From NCBI RefSeq assembly GCF_030123405.1, contig NZ_CP126110.1, positions 1,674,001 through 1,738,000 on the forward strand: DNA of 64,000 bases, in the 5' to 3' direction. Positions 26,262-34,694 of this stretch are shown in pieces. How positions within the stretch are numbered: position 1 is the first letter of the stretch; each line of letters opens with the position of its first letter. The position numbers and the translations under genes were made by a program. The stretch comes from Neobacillus sp. WH10. GTDB taxonomy: Bacteria; Bacillota; Bacilli; Bacillales; Cytobacillaceae. The notes beneath the pieces were generated by a model. It searched no databases. It saw nothing but the letters and a program-made list of their open reading frames with translations, and was not told the DNA's origin.

Positions 26262-27647
26262 ATGTTGAATAGTACTTTTAAAAAAGATTTTTTATGGGGA
26301 GCCTCTACAAGTGCTTACCAAGTAGAAGGCGCCTATAATGTGGATGGCAAAGGACCTTCTATTCAAGATGTGAAGGGTATTCCCGAAGGGACATCAGATT
26401 TTAAAGTTTGTAGTGACCATTATCACAATTATAAAGAAGATATAATGCTTTTTTCAGAGTTGGGGTTAAAAACATATAGATTCTCTATTGCTTGGACACG
26501 TATTTTTCCTGATGGAGACGGAGAAATAAATGAAAAAGGTATTATGTTTTATAATAATCTAATAAATGAATTAATTAAGCATAACATCACACCATTAGTA
26601 ACTATGTATCATTTTGATTTACCATATGCCTTAGAGAAGAAGGGTGGATGGAGTAATCGAGCTACTATTGATGCTTTTGTGAATTATTGCAAGGTGCTTT
26701 TTGAACGTTTTGGAGATAGAGTTAAGTATTGGTTAACAATTAATGAACAAAATATGATGATATTACATGGTGGAGCAATTGGGACATCTGATGTATCACA
26801 AAAAGAGTTATATCAACAAAATCATCATATGCTCTTAGCAGAGGCTAGAGTAACGAACTTATGTCATCAGTTAGTACCGGATGGAAAAATTGGTCCTGCT
26901 CCAAATATTAGTTATGTTTATCCAAAAACGTGTAAACCAAATGATATTATTGCAGCTCAAAATTGTAACGCTATACGCAACTGGTTATATTTAGACATGG
27001 CTGTATATGGACGCTATAACAAAATAGCGTGGAGCTTTATGAAAAGTAAAAAAATGGAACCTGTAATTTTAGATGGAGATATGGAAATATTGGCCAGCTC
27101 AAAGCCGGATTATATTGCCTTTAATTACTATTCTTCTATTACTGTTTGTGAGTATGATGAGAATTTTGTGTTTGAAGATATTGGTGATCAGCAAATAGAA
27201 GTAGGAGAAGAAGGCTTCTTTATGGGAGATGACAATGAATATCTCGAATTATCAGACTTTGGTTGGGAAATTGACCCTGTTGGATTTAGGGTGACATTAA
27301 GAGAAGTGAGTGAACGCTATAATCTACCCATTATTATTACTGAGAATGGTATAGGGGCATACGACAAGGTTAACGAAGATGGCTCTATTGTAGATGACTA
27401 CCGAATAGATTATTTAAGTAAACATATAGAACAAATGGAGTTGGCAATTTCAGATGGTGTTGATGTTATTGGTTATTGTCCTTGGGCAGCAATCGATCTA
27501 ATTTCTACTCATCAAGGATTTAGGAAAAGATATGGTTTTATATATGTAAATCGTGATGAAAATGATTTAAAAGATTTAAAAAGAATAAAGAAAAAAAGTT
27601 TTCATTGGTATCAACAAGTTATTCTATCTAATGGTATAGACCGTTAA
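26262..27647 (+). CDS. GH1 6-phospho-beta-glucosidase
   Basis: 461 residues. The acid/base is E162 in LTINEQ (commonly NEP, here NEQ) and the nucleophile E361 in IITENG. KRYGFIYVNRD near the C-terminus fits the phosphate-binding end of 6-phospho enzymes. It splits the 6-phosphorylated disaccharide or aryl-glucoside delivered by the PTS in the cytosol. It is the last gene of the operon, and a terminator follows about 125 bases downstream. Confidence 0.93.
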   Translation: MLNSTFKKDFLWGASTSAYQVEGAYNVDGKGPSIQDVKGIPEGTSDFKVCSDHYHNYKEDIMLFSELGLKTYRFSIAWTRIFPDGDGEINEKGIMFYNNLINELIKHNITPLVTMYHFDLPYALEKKGGWSNRATIDAFVNYCKVLFERFGDRVKYWLTINEQNMMILHGGAIGTSDVSQKELYQQNHHMLLAEARVTNLCHQLVPDGKIGPAPNISYVYPKTCKPNDIIAAQNCNAIRNWLYLDMAVYGRYNKIAWSFMKSKKMEPVILDGDMEILASSKPDYIAFNYYSSITVCEYDENFVFEDIGDQQIEVGEEGFFMGDDNEYLELSDFGWEIDPVGFRVTLREVSERYNLPIIITENGIGAYDKVNEDGSIVDDYRIDYLSKHIEQMELAISDGVDVIGYCPWAAIDLISTHQGFRKRYGFIYVNRDENDLKDLKRIKKKSFHWYQQVILSNGIDR

Positions 27648-27772
27648 TGTATTCTAGATAAGAAACCTACTATTCATTAGAATAGACGAAGCAGGAGTTG
27701 TGTTATATACATTTTGTTTTCATAAGGAAAACTGGGTGATTTTTTCTAACATATATGTGTCTATTAGATTTT

Positions 27773-27818
27773 AAAGGTATCTCTATTAGCAAGTATGAAT
27801 AGGGATACCTTTATTTTT
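27773..27818 (+). terminator. terminator of the PTS operon
   Basis: AAAGGTATCTCTATT (27773-27787) pairs with AATAGGGATACCTTT (27798-27812), followed by ATTTTT. Confidence 0.88.
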
Positions 27819-28076
27819 GTAAAAATATTTTGCCACATCCAGACCAATGTCTAGATAATATACGGAGGTCCATACCTATATGACTGTGTGGGTGATTAAA
27901 AAAATGTTCTGTATAGTTAGGTGTCAGGGGATTCAATAGTGAAACTTATGTAATATGTAAAAAATCTTGCAAGACCTAACAACTTTATAAGGTATTTTAT
28001 AGGTAAATACACATTTTTGTGAGTACAAGTTGATAGGACAATGCCTAAAGAATAGGATGTTGTGAGATTAAAAAGT
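27819..28076. other. intergenic region, nothing identified
   Basis: AT-rich. No gene or clear hairpin; it must carry the promoter of the next gene, which could be sporulation-specific, but I cannot place one. Confidence 0.3.
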
Positions 28077-28091
28077 AAAGGAGTTCATTTT

Positions 28092-28556
28092 ATGTATCCT
28101 AGTCATATGCATCTGTATACTAACAATCCATATAGTCAGGAAACTAAATATTATTCTACTCCATCCCAAGTGAAGAATTATTATCATACAACCCTTGATG
28201 AAAGACAATTTGGAACATCTTTTCCCCAATTGGGACCACCACAAGGACCACCTGGGTTTCCACCACCGGGTCAAGGGCCAGAGGTTGGACAGCCAACTGC
28301 ACCACCGCCAAGTGCACCACCGCCATCTTTTGTTCCAGCACAAACACAACAAGCACAAACCTTTGCAGTGGATCCAGGCAGTATTAGAAGATGTTTATTC
28401 AGATATACGTATGTATGGCTAAGAAATTTTCAGCAATTTTGGTTTTATCCAACATTCGTTGGTCGAACCTCGGTCGCAGGGTGGCGTTGGACTGGCAATA
28501 GATGGGTTTATTTCGGAATAAGCTTACGACAAATTCAATCGTTTACTTGTTTTTAA
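28092..28556 (+). CDS. proline-rich protein, probable spore-surface protein
   Basis: 154 residues. AAAGGAG lies 8 bases before the ATG at 28092; an upstream in-frame GTG has no RBS. The N-terminal 45 residues are Tyr/His/Asn-rich, then comes a Pro/Gly/Gln linker (GPPQGPPGFPPPGQGP, PPPSAPPPS), then a compact aromatic C-terminal domain (CLFRYTYVWLRNFQQFWFYP...FVGRTSVAGWRW). Proteins with this layout occur in Bacillus spore formers. There is no signal peptide or membrane segment. A spore coat role is inferred from composition and the nearby coat-type cupin. Confidence 0.6.
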   Translation: MYPSHMHLYTNNPYSQETKYYSTPSQVKNYYHTTLDERQFGTSFPQLGPPQGPPGFPPPGQGPEVGQPTAPPPSAPPPSFVPAQTQQAQTFAVDPGSIRRCLFRYTYVWLRNFQQFWFYPTFVGRTSVAGWRWTGNRWVYFGISLRQIQSFTCF

Positions 28557-28769
28557 TAAGAGACTATTTGTTAAGTAATCTAACAATCATTAAATGCCAT
28601 ACATGTCAAAAGGTATAATTACTAAAAAATGAGTGATTTATACCTTTTTTCTAGTTTATTCCTATTTAAAAAGTTTGATTGACAAGTTTTTCACTTGAAA
28701 TTAAGAAGCAGTTGAAGTGGAGAAATAACCCCTTTATGTTGCTTTTGACCAAACATTGATCAGAGAAAA

Positions 28770-28800
28770 GGCATGAATTTTCCATGCCGATTGTTTTTTT
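28770..28800. terminator. bidirectional terminator between convergent genes
   Basis: GGCATG (28770-28775) and CATGCC (28783-28788). A T run follows at 28794-28800 on the plus strand and TTTTCT on the minus strand. Confidence 0.7.
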
Positions 28801-28803
28801 AGT

Positions 28804-29457
28804 TTATCTAAAACCCCAGTATTGGTAATAATGATGTTCGTATGGGATATGTTGGTGATTGATGCAATTCTTTTGAAGATGATAAGGTTGATTTAAATAC
28901 TGCTGAGGTATATTTTCATTTTCTCTATTGCAGTTCTTGTATGGACCTATATATGTTGTGGGTTTTACTGGTGCAATTGCTTCTTTCCAGTTATTTTCAT
29001 CAAGACAATAGGTATGCGACATAATATTTGTAGGAGTAAATTTTAAAATGTCAGAACCTAAAATAACTTCTGGAGTTGGTGCATCAAAAATGGCTAAAAG
29101 ATGAGTGTTATTTTCAGTAGCTACTTCATAATGCCACCAACCTTGAGGAATGTTTGCCACTTGTCCTGGGGTAATGGAGTAATTGAGAATATGTTTGGTA
29201 TATGGGTTCAGCATCGATACAGTTGCCGCACCAGAAATACAATAGACTAGCTCTGCGGCATTTTGGTGATAGTGCGGTTCTACAACATTATTAGCACTTA
29301 AGAAAATGTCTAAAAGAGACACATTTTCTTAAGTATTTAACTGTTTCACACCTAATACGTTAATAAAGTTATTATGATCCTTTTTAAACAAGGGACTATT
29401 ATTTACGTCAAATACGTATTGAGTTGATGGAGAAGTGTAATCAATATATGAAACCAT
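28804..29457 (-). pseudogene. cupin gene interrupted by one nonsense codon
   Basis: Reading from ATG 29457 (RBS AGAGGTGAAG) gives 42 codons ending GVKQLNT, then TAA at 29331-29329, then the same frame continues ENVSLLDIFLSANNVVEPHYHQN to the stop at 28804, 217 codons in all. The downstream part holds the cupin metal site (H-x-H and AELVYCISG) and a His/Tyr/Asn-rich tail typical of spore-coat cupins. One base change (TTA to TAA) would explain the break. A GTG at 29322 could in principle restart translation, but no RBS is seen. A sequencing error is possible. Confidence 0.8.
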
Positions 29458-29740
29458 AATTTTCTTCACCTCTTACATTAGCAATTAAACCTCTATAGGC
29501 ATTTTATGTACTCATAATTTGTTTGTGTGCGTAGTTATTAAGAAAAAATTAGTGTGCTTCCACAATTATTTAATTATAGTAGTAAGGTTGCTTATTCAAT
29601 TAACCGGGTGCTTGAGTTGAAGATCCAGGAATTTAGTGATAATTGGTTTTAATGTAATTCAATTTATAAAGTATACAAATACAAGTTTACAAGTCTAAAC
29701 TGTAAGTGTATGATATGAAGGTACTTTATCCATTATATTT
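29458..29740. other. intergenic region between divergent cupin and corA genes
   Basis: AT-rich, no gene. It holds the promoters of the cupin gene and of the corA leader, neither clearly placed. Confidence 0.3.
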
Positions 29741-29745
29741 ACAAG

Positions 29746-29910
29746 GAGTTGATATTTTTTGAGTAGTCGAAGTTGTAACGAACCTGATCCCAGGTCGTAC
29801 AAAGGGGAAGTTAATAACGTACCATTCCTCAGTAGGTTGATTACAGATAAAAAAATCAACTCTTTTCTATGGGTGGGGCATTTTTGACTTCCTCAATACA
29901 AATGAGGAGG
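29746..29910 (+). promoter_or_regulatory. structured 5' leader of corA (riboswitch candidate)
   Basis: A long-range closing stem pairs GAGTTGAT (29746-29753) with ATCAACTC (29855-29862), continued by T6/A6. Inside are a helix GTAACG-a-ACCTG / CAGGT-CGTAC (about 29775-29800) and a helix GGGGAA / ATTCCTC. After the closing stem, CTTCCTCA (29888-29895) pairs with TGAGGAGG (29903-29910), which hides the corA RBS. This fits an aptamer plus a translational switch. It resembles no class I can name with confidence; yybP-ykoY was considered. Confidence 0.55.
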
Positions 29911-29918
29911 TTATATTG

Positions 29919-30857
29919 ATGTTGAACATTTATTTGACAAATGAACATGGAATACTTGAAGAAACAACAGAAATTACTAAAGGCTGCTGGGTTAATCTAA
30001 TATCACCTACAGAACAAGAGATTAACGATGTGGCTAATAAAGCACAAATTCCTTTAGACTTTCTAAAAGATCCATTAGACGAAGAAGAACGTTCAAGGAT
30101 TGAAAAAGATGATGATAATGTATTAATCATTGTCAATCTACCTTTAATGTCAAAGGACGATAGTGGTTTAGACATATATGATACGATCCCATTAGGAATG
30201 ATTATCGCTAATGGTTGTTTTATAACCGTTTGTTTGAAAGACAATCCGATTTTTCATATGTTTGTTCAGAATAAAGTAAAGCAATTTTTTACATTCAAAA
30301 AAACAAGATTTTCATTCCAGATTCTTTATTTAATTGCGACTTCGTTTCTTAAAAATTTAAAATTAATTAACAAAAAGACAGATGAAATTGAAAAAGAATT
30401 ACATCAGTCAATGAAAAACAAGGAACTCTTTACGTTATTAAATTTGGAAAAAAGTTTAGTTTATATCACGACTTCTTTAAAATCAAATAACATCGTTATG
30501 CAGAAAATGTTAAAAAGCAATTACTTAAAAATGTTTGAAGATGACAAGGAACTGTTAGAGGATGTAATTGTTGAAAATCAACAAGCTATTGAGATGGCTG
30601 AAACGCATTCATCGATTTTAAGTGGTATGATGGATGCTTTTGCATCAGTTATTTCAAATAACTTAAATATTGTAATGAAATTTTTGACATCTTTTACTAT
30701 AATCCTAGCTTTACCTACAATGGTTGCGAGTTTTTATGGTATGAATGTTCCATTACCATTTCAACATTACAAGTACGGATTTTTGATTGCTATCATAATT
30801 TCCATTGTATTAGCCAGTTCTACTGCAATTATATTCTGGAAAAAACGATTCTTCTAA
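29919..30857 (+). CDS. corA: CorA-family divalent metal ion transporter
   Basis: 312 residues. The ATG at 29919 lies 8 bases after GAGGAGG. A cytosolic N-terminal alpha/beta domain and a long stalk helix lead to two C-terminal membrane segments, with the diagnostic GMN motif in FYGMNVP between them and a basic tail (KKRFF). It forms a pentameric channel for Mg2+ or related ions. The RBS is within a hairpin of the folded leader upstream, which suggests metal-dependent control. A strong terminator follows. Confidence 0.93.
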   Translation: MLNIYLTNEHGILEETTEITKGCWVNLISPTEQEINDVANKAQIPLDFLKDPLDEEERSRIEKDDDNVLIIVNLPLMSKDDSGLDIYDTIPLGMIIANGCFITVCLKDNPIFHMFVQNKVKQFFTFKKTRFSFQILYLIATSFLKNLKLINKKTDEIEKELHQSMKNKELFTLLNLEKSLVYITTSLKSNNIVMQKMLKSNYLKMFEDDKELLEDVIVENQQAIEMAETHSSILSGMMDAFASVISNNLNIVMKFLTSFTIILALPTMVASFYGMNVPLPFQHYKYGFLIAIIISIVLASSTAIIFWKKRFF

Positions 30858-30865
30858 ATGGTTTG

Positions 30866-30906
30866 AAAAGCCTATGGTTCTTTTGAAAGAACCACAGGCT
30901 TTTTTC
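30866..30906 (+). terminator. terminator of corA
   Basis: AAAAGCCTATGGTTCTTT pairs with AAAGAACCACAGGCTTTT around a TG loop, followed by Ts. Confidence 0.93.
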
Positions 30907-31033
30907 TTTAGGTATATCACTTGAACCAGCTTTTACGCCATATTCTGTATCAGAATTATAAAAGTACTCATATAATGGAGTTGAATAAGTTAGCAAGACT
31001 TTAGGTGTTCACAGCTAATTCCATTTTTGAAAG

Positions 31034-31067
31034 AAATAAAAAAACACGCTATTTATTTTTAGCGTGT
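31034..31067 (-). terminator. terminator of the minus-strand gene at 31146
   Basis: ACACGCTA (31044-31051) pairs with TAGCGTGT (31060-31067). Read on the minus strand a run of seven Ts follows. Confidence 0.8.
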
Positions 31068-31145
31068 GGAGAATGTAGAAATCATTATTTAATACGACTT
31101 TAATAAAATCAACTGTATGTTCATCTCTTGATAGGTTTATTCTTT

Positions 31146-31400
31146 TTAGGACACCATACTAAACAATTCGTCAATTTGATTAATTAGCATCTCCAAGAAA
31201 TCCTCATTTTCATAGGAGTTTAATAAATCCTTTTCATTAAGGATATATATTGGTTTCTCTTCCCTAGATTTAGCTTGATATAAAGGAGAATTAACTACAG
31301 ACCACTCACCATCTTTCCATATGGCGATTTGACCAAAATTTCCTTCTAAAATAACTTCACGAAAGGCATCTTTTCCCTGTAATTCCAGGTCAATGTCCAA
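31146..31400 (-). CDS. hypothetical protein (84 residues)
   Basis: A small acidic protein (MDIDLELQGKDAFREVILEG..., ending DELFSMVS). TTG start at 31400 with GGAGGG 6 bases upstream. No domain is recognised. It is monocistronic, ending in its own terminator. The beta-like region (GQIAIWKDGEWSVVN) and helical tail suggest a small soluble fold. Confidence 0.65.
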   Translation of the reverse strand: MDIDLELQGKDAFREVILEGNFGQIAIWKDGEWSVVNSPLYQAKSREEKPIYILNEKDLLNSYENEDFLEMLINQIDELFSMVS

Positions 31401-31658
31401 ATTTATCCCTCCAAATAAGAGTTCACATTTATTATATATATAAATTATAAAAAAGCAAATGTAAATTCAAAATTGATAGAATTAAAAAAAGTTGAACAAG
31501 GATAACCTTAAAAACTTGACCCGATGGCAAAAACGCCTATGGAGGTAACCAGTCTGAAATACGTGGTTGTAGGATTCCTAGTTAATTATTCAGCATTTGA
31601 TTCACTTACATGGTTAGCTTCACTACAATTCAAATGAAAAAGAAAAGTAATTCATGTT

Positions 31659-32087
31659 TTAATAAGTGTTATAAACGTTTTCACATGTTTCAGCTGTAGG
31701 TTCGTAAAAACAATGGTTTTTGTATCTTCCTACAAATGGCTGGTCGTACCAGGTTTGTGGACAATCACCAGGAGGTTTAAAATACCACAAACTGAATTTT
31801 CCTGGCCAGAACCTTTCTCCATCAACAGACCGACGCGCTAAACGTTTTTCTTGTTCTCTAGCTCTTTGATAAAAATACCCATGCTGTACTGCTTCGAATG
31901 CATGAGGCTGATAGACCATATCCGGGATCGTTCTTATTCCAATAAAGTCACTACAATTTGCCCTTATTCGGTTTATTCCAACGTTCCCTACAAGCAGCAT
32001 CCCTTGTTCTCCCTCTCCTTCAGCTTCTGCCCGAAGTAATCTTGCTAAGAGATCAATATCTGAACTTGTTGCTTTTACTACTGCCAT
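31659..32087 (-). CDS. cwlJ: spore cortex-lytic hydrolase CwlJ
   Basis: 142 residues, the length of Bacillus subtilis CwlJ, and closely similar: LLRAEAEGEGEQGMLLVGNVGINR, QPHAFEAVQHGYFYQRAR and HCFYEPTAETCENVYNTY. The catalytic Glu is in LLRAEAEGE. Start at ATG 32087 with AAGGGGGG 6-7 bases upstream; the longer frame overlaps the RBS. It degrades spore cortex during germination. In B. subtilis it is co-transcribed with gerQ; no gerQ is next to it here. Confidence 0.96.
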   Translation of the reverse strand: MAVVKATSSDIDLLARLLRAEAEGEGEQGMLLVGNVGINRIRANCSDFIGIRTIPDMVYQPHAFEAVQHGYFYQRAREQEKRLARRSVDGERFWPGKFSLWYFKPPGDCPQTWYDQPFVGRYKNHCFYEPTAETCENVYNTY

Positions 32088-32336
32088 CCAATTCCCCCCT
32101 TGGCTTGAACCCACTAGCTAACCAATTAAGACGTAATTTTTTGTTACCACGGCTTACAAAAATATTCCTATTTAAGTATTATATGTCTTATTACAAAAAT
32201 TAAGTTCTTGTTTTGAGTAAATGTTAAAGAACAATACGTATATGAATCCGGTATATCATATCCAAACAGTAAAAGGTTAGTCTTAAATAGGTGACTACGA
32301 CAAAAATGGGGGTATCAAATACGTAAAGCTAGATGA

Positions 32337-32359
32337 CATCTGCCGTTTCTGGGCAGATG
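32337..32359. repeat. inverted repeat downstream of alkA
   Basis: CATCTGCC / GGCAGATG with a 7-base spacer. No clear T tail on either strand. It may be a weak terminator of alkA. Confidence 0.4.
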
Positions 32360-32402
32360 CCTTTAATGTTATGACCTGCATATATGTTTTATTTATTGTT
32401 TT

Positions 32403-33341
32403 TTAATAGAGAACACGCCATAAGTAAAATGTCGCATACGCTTGCCAATTGGCCCACCTGGATGCAAGCTTTAAGAGTTCTTCCTTTGTCGGCTTTTTCT
32501 CTGAACCGGTTAGATGTTTGATGGCGTTATGCAGTCCGACGTCGTCAATGGGAAAAGCTGAGGTATGTCGTAAGCAGCGCATCAGTACATAGTTTGCTGT
32601 CCAAGGACCTATCCCGCGGATTTTGATTAAACTTTTTTCAGCATTTATAAGAGTTTCCATTCCCAATAATTTTTCTTTCGATAATTCCCCGCTGGCCATT
32701 AATCGGGCAATGCCGATAATATATTCACTCTTTTTTACGGTCATTTTTATATCTGCCAGATCTCCAGGGGATAATTTAGCGATTTGTTCATAAGAGGGAA
32801 AAACCCAATAGTTCCTGCCGCTCCATTCGATAGAATCACCAAACTTTTCGACAAATTGTCTCTTTAAAGTATAGGCAAATGCTAGATTAATTTGCTGACC
32901 TAAAACTCCCCAGCAGAGGGCCTCAAATAAATCAGGGACGCCGATTAATCGTAAACCGTGAAATTCTTGGACAGGCCAATTAAGGAGCGGGTCTGCTTTT
33001 GCCATTTTGTAAAATGGGATTAACTCGCGATCAAGATCAAACCATTCACGTATGAATCTGATAACCTCTGCACGCTCCGACTGATTAAGAGGGTTAGAAA
33101 CTTTTAAAAACTGAACAATCATCTGATTTTGTTCAGTTACTTTAATCTGCACTAAAGTTCGTTTTTTGCCAACAACAATGATCCTGGTAATAATTGTATG
33201 TTCGACCTCAAACATACACTCATTCTTGTTCCGCTCTAAATAACCAAGATTTGCATTTAAATTAAAATCTGCCGGCAATTCAATGATGATTTCTCCATTA
33301 ACATCTTCCAAAAAATCATTCGTTTTTTGTACTTCTGACAC
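32403..33341 (-). CDS. alkA: DNA-3-methyladenine glycosylase (AlkA type)
   Basis: 312 residues. The start is GTG 33341 with GGAGGG 6 bases upstream. The HhH-GPD fold is shown by CWGVLGQQINLAFAY, the helix-hairpin-helix IRGIGPWTANYVLMR, and the catalytic Asp in FPIDDVGLHNAI. It removes alkylated purines from DNA. It is divergent from adaA-adaB, the same arrangement as the adaptive-response locus of Bacillus subtilis, so AdaA probably activates it after methylation damage. Confidence 0.94.
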   Translation of the reverse strand: MSEVQKTNDFLEDVNGEIIIELPADFNLNANLGYLERNKNECMFEVEHTIITRIIVVGKKRTLVQIKVTEQNQMIVQFLKVSNPLNQSERAEVIRFIREWFDLDRELIPFYKMAKADPLLNWPVQEFHGLRLIGVPDLFEALCWGVLGQQINLAFAYTLKRQFVEKFGDSIEWSGRNYWVFPSYEQIAKLSPGDLADIKMTVKKSEYIIGIARLMASGELSKEKLLGMETLINAEKSLIKIRGIGPWTANYVLMRCLRHTSAFPIDDVGLHNAIKHLTGSEKKPTKEELLKLASRWANWQAYATFYLWRVLY

Positions 33342-33465
33342 TTGGATCCCTCCAGATCTTTTTCTACTTATTATTGCAAAAAATAATTTCAATATCTTGC
33401 TTTTTTATTCTGGAAAACCTACATTCTGTTAGAACTGGAGCTATAATAATTGAGAGGTGGTCTAA

Positions 33466-34071
33466 ATGGGAATAGAGTTTCATAAGGATCCTCGTGATGG
33501 AATAATGACAGATGAAAAATGGCAGGCCATAATCGGCAACGATACATCATACAATAATCTATTTTTTTATGGTGTTAAGACTACGGGAATTTTCTGTAAA
33601 CCATCATGCAAATCACGAGTTCCTAAGAAAGAAAATGTTCGTATTTTTCAAAGTGCTGAACAAGCACTAACTGAGAATTTTCGTCCGTGTAAACGCTGTA
33701 AACCCACGAATGAACGCTTACCAGATAATGAATGGGTTGCACTAATTACAGAATACATTAGTAGAAATTATAATAAAAAGCTCACGCTTGAAACATTGGC
33801 AGATATTAGCCATGGAAGTCCCTATCATTTACACCGGACTTTTAAAAAGATTATCGGTACCACGCCAGTTGAATATATTCAACAGCTTAGAATAAATACG
33901 GCAAAAAAATATTTGCATCAGTCGGATCGATCGATTGCGGATATAGCGAAGTTAGTAGGAATGTCAAATACACCCTATTTTATTACATTGTTTAAAAAAA
34001 TGACGGGTCATACACCCGCACAATTTCGAAATGAAAAATCGGAGGAATGGCAAAATGAAAGCAATGAATAA
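33466..34071 (+). CDS. adaA: methylphosphotriester-DNA methyltransferase and activator AdaA
   Basis: 201 residues. The N-terminal Ada zinc domain has C44, C48, C75 and C78 (GIFCKPSCKSR and FRPCKRCKP); C44 is the expected methyl acceptor. The C-terminal half is an AraC-type double helix-turn-helix (LTLETLADISHGSPYHLHRTFKKI...). Self-methylation turns it into an activator of the repair genes. RBS GAGAGGTGG. Its 3' end overlaps adaB. Confidence 0.95.
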   Translation: MGIEFHKDPRDGIMTDEKWQAIIGNDTSYNNLFFYGVKTTGIFCKPSCKSRVPKKENVRIFQSAEQALTENFRPCKRCKPTNERLPDNEWVALITEYISRNYNKKLTLETLADISHGSPYHLHRTFKKIIGTTPVEYIQQLRINTAKKYLHQSDRSIADIAKLVGMSNTPYFITLFKKMTGHTPAQFRNEKSEEWQNESNE

Positions 34072-34594
34072 AACAGCTATATATTGGTCACTGCTCAATT
34101 ATAAAGATTGGAACCTATATATTGCTGCAACAAAGAAAGGGCTATGTTACGTAGGCTCACAAAATAAGCAATTTGAAGAACTGTCTGTTTGGGCAGAGAA
34201 ACGGTTTCCGGACAGTCCTCTAGTAGAAGACAGGGAGAAGCTATTGCCTTTTGCAGATGAACTAATTGAATATTTTGATAGGAAACGTAAGGATTTTACT
34301 GTTCCATTTGATTTCCATGGAACGGAGTTTCAAGTTGCTGTATGGAACGCTCTTTGTGAAATTCCTTTTGGAGAGACTAGAGTATATTCTGACATTGCGA
34401 ACCGTATAAATAAGCCAGCAGCAGTCCGTGCAGTCGGAACGGCAATTGGTGCTAATCCAGTGTTAATTACTGTGCCTTGTCATCGTGTTGTTGGAAAAAA
34501 TGGCTCTCTGACTGGCTATCGGGGTGGTTTGGAGATGAAGACACAACTCCTAGAGTTAGAGAAGCAAAGTTCAACTAGCGTTGATTGTAATTAA
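34055..34594 (+). CDS. adaB: O6-methylguanine-DNA methyltransferase
   Basis: 179 residues, starting at ATG 34055 with GGAGG 9 bases upstream and overlapping the end of adaA by 17 bases. The active-site motif is TVPCHRVVG with C142 as the methyl acceptor. FHGTEFQVAVWNAL and the helix-turn-helix region IPFGETRVYSDIANRI are conserved. It repairs O6-methylguanine in a suicide reaction. Confidence 0.95.
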   Translation: MKAMNKTAIYWSLLNYKDWNLYIAATKKGLCYVGSQNKQFEELSVWAEKRFPDSPLVEDREKLLPFADELIEYFDRKRKDFTVPFDFHGTEFQVAVWNALCEIPFGETRVYSDIANRINKPAAVRAVGTAIGANPVLITVPCHRVVGKNGSLTGYRGGLEMKTQLLELEKQSSTSVDCN

Positions 34595-34694
34595 AAGAAC
34601 AACCACTTCCCTTTGTTCAAGTAAGCGTTGTATTATTAATATACTGCCTTTCAAGAGTATAATGAAATTGAATACACTACAAGGAGGGACTCAA

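Noticed and set aside
29746..29910. Naming the corA leader an M-box or yybP-ykoY riboswitch
   Set aside because: The M-box core sequences are absent, and only GAGTAG recalls yybP-ykoY, so it is left unassigned.
31958..32203. Leucine-rich plus-strand frame over cwlJ
   Set aside because: It is the antisense of cwlJ; the repeats of Leu come from the codon bias of the real gene.
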